A stretch of 64,000 bases of DNA from Desulfofustis limnaeus (lineage in GTDB: Bacteria > Desulfobacterota > Desulfobulbia > Desulfobulbales > Desulfocapsaceae): NCBI RefSeq assembly GCF_023169885.1, contig NZ_AP025516.1, positions 310,001-374,000 on the forward strand. The letters are read 5' to 3'. The translations under genes and the position numbers were made by a program. Below, in pieces: positions 62,837 through 64,000 of the stretch. A model generated the notes under the pieces. That model did no database searches. It was not told where the DNA came from and was given only the letters and a program-made list of their open reading frames with translations. Each line of letters begins with the position of its first letter. The stretch's first letter is position 1.

Positions 62837-64000
62837 TTGACGGTTACGGAATAAACATAGACCGCACCAGAGAGGCATCGTGCCTTCTCGAGGTCAAATC
62901 GATGCAATGGGCGAAAGAGCAGCGTTGATCTCTCGACCATCTCAGGAAGATTTTCAATGAAGATACGATTGGTTGAGTGGCGTTTCAATAATTCGAACCA
63001 CGCGTTCTCCTTGACCTGTACCCGCTGGGCTTGCGGCACGTACAAAGCAATCTCAGGCCAGGATGATTGCGGGAGATTGGGGTTTTCAGTCGCTTCCAGA
63101 ATGGCAGCTGTGTAGAGATCGATAATGAGCCGTCTTCTCGTACGTTTGGAAGCTTTGAAAATGGAGACAACCCGGTCAATATTCTGTCCAGACGCGTGAA
63201 TCAGGGCCATGCCTTCTGTTGCTTTCAGGATCTGCACCAGTTGATTTTCGACATCATGTTCGGTTAGAGACTCCGTCGAATCCGAAATACGGCCGAGGGA
63301 GGACCCTTCCAACAGGAGCGTGTCAATGTTGATCGGCGGATGTGACAGTATCCGCTCAAACAACTTCGACTTTCGTCCATGGCTGCGTAAGTCCCCACTG
63401 TAAAAAATGCTTTTTCCGTCGCTTTCAATCATGAGCGCATAGGCGTCGTAAGCAGAGTGGTCGACAAGAAAAGGGGTTACCGAAAAAGGGCCGATGTCGA
63501 TTCGATGTCCCGACCGATAAGACCAGCCTGCAGCCGGGATAGGCCAATTGACTGGCAGAAAGGGTCCGGCAGCTTTGAGTATCCGGCGGGCGGCAGCCCC
63601 CATTCCGACAGGGATCGTTTGAGCAATATGGGCAAGCAATCCGAAATGATCAAGGTGAGGGTGGGATATCAGGACTCCCAGCAGCGATGAATCATTGCCG
63701 TCGAGTCCTGGTATTGTCGGAAGGTATTGTTCGGTATTGCTCTCTGCGTCCAATGGCAGACCAAATTCAACCAGCAGACGCTTTCCAAGGCTTTCGATCG
63801 CAACACAGCTCCCGCCAATCTGGCTGCTGCCACGAAGTATGCAAGCTCGCATAATTTTCTTTATAATTTCATTCAACGTGGGGATGCCGCTATAAACCCA
63901 GGGACTATCCCAACGGATTTTAGGAACGGTTCTTCTGATCGAACAAAGCGGCATACAGGGCATACAGGAGCAGTTCCCTTGGCTTTGACTTTTTTATTAA

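Larger units (their letters stand above)
60349..62847 (+). mobile_element. IS66-family element, copy 4 (in the beta-CASP gene)
   Basis: The element is 2499 bp with the same ends as the other copies, flanked by GGAATAAA at 60341-60348 and 62848-62855. It lies in the same orientation as copy 1. Confidence 0.95.
60098..63852 (-). pseudogene. RNase J-like MBL/beta-CASP nuclease, split by IS66 copy 4
   Basis: The N-terminal piece (63852-62848) and C-terminal piece (60340-60098) rejoin across GGAATAAA to 415 aa in frame (VYVYSQWKGYWEQGS at the join). The start MRACILRGSSQIGGSCVAIE was chosen by fit to the family. Metallo-beta-lactamase motifs: HPHLDH in ISHPHLDHFGLL, FLVDHSAYDAY, and IFYSGDLRSHGR. 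The beta-CASP end has LHTSGHASPKALKNL and KVVPIHTLFPE. It should cleave RNA or DNA with two zinc ions. The IS insertion disables it. Confidence 0.85.

Overview
The window is GC-rich Gram-negative chromosomal DNA. It carries a damaged Mu-like transposable prophage (about 1-30.7 kb), a short metabolic and regulatory stretch (32-41.4 kb), and a heavily rearranged defence island (41.7-64 kb). A c-type cytochrome fragment, a sigma-54 regulator and the Mu-like phage type would fit a Desulfobacterota-like host, but no rRNA, tRNA or housekeeping marker is present, so the taxon is only a guess.

Prophage: read on the minus strand from 28.3 kb to 1 it follows Mu order. This is a divergent S24-type repressor (plus strand), early genes with transposase A and ATPase B, small early proteins, gemA, mor, TraR-like and small membrane proteins, then DUF1804, terminase, portal, MuF, virion morphogenesis protein, protease/scaffold, decoration protein, E-type capsid, gp36, a tail terminator-like protein, and a tail gene running off the window. 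Both gemA and mor are split by identical IS66 copies. The repressor-proximal end is cut by an IS5-family element whose two flanks are unrelated truncated genes, so the prophage is probably no longer inducible.

Cargo: between mor and the TraR-like gene, on the opposite strand and visibly AT-richer, lies a foreign cassette (10.4-15.5 kb). It holds an HSDR_N-type endonuclease gene split by a 265-bp ISL3-type mini-element, two small proteins (one with two membrane segments), and a tight four-gene unit. That unit encodes a small Gly/Ser-rich-start protein, a PfkB kinase fused to a nucleoside deoxyribosyltransferase, a QueC-like enzyme, and an HhH-GPD DNA glycosylase. No other queuosine genes are present. 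The set resembles the deazaguanine-linked defence systems (Qat, type IV CBASS) but has its own gene content. It is my best candidate for an undescribed system.

Host stretch: a truncated multihaem cytochrome, a pyridoxamine-oxidase-like protein, and a BBE-type FAD oxidase preceded by a good sigma-54 promoter and the gene for a sigma-54 activator, then a six-hairpin glycosidase, a 64-aa protein with a strong terminator, and a LysR regulator.

Defence island (all on minus): a Wadjet operon jetABCD with a one-base frameshift in jetC; an AlbA_2/ATPase (Schlafen-like) gene with a 12-bp tandem repeat; a GmrSD-type gene broken by an ISL3 element and by an IS66 that itself contains a group II intron; a BREX remnant (pglZ 3' end plus brxL); and a two-gene unit of a PD-(D/E)XK protein and an RNase J-like beta-CASP nuclease, the latter split by a fourth IS66. 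Direct repeats flank all four IS66 copies and both ISL3-type elements, and every split gene rejoins in frame with a whole number of codons.
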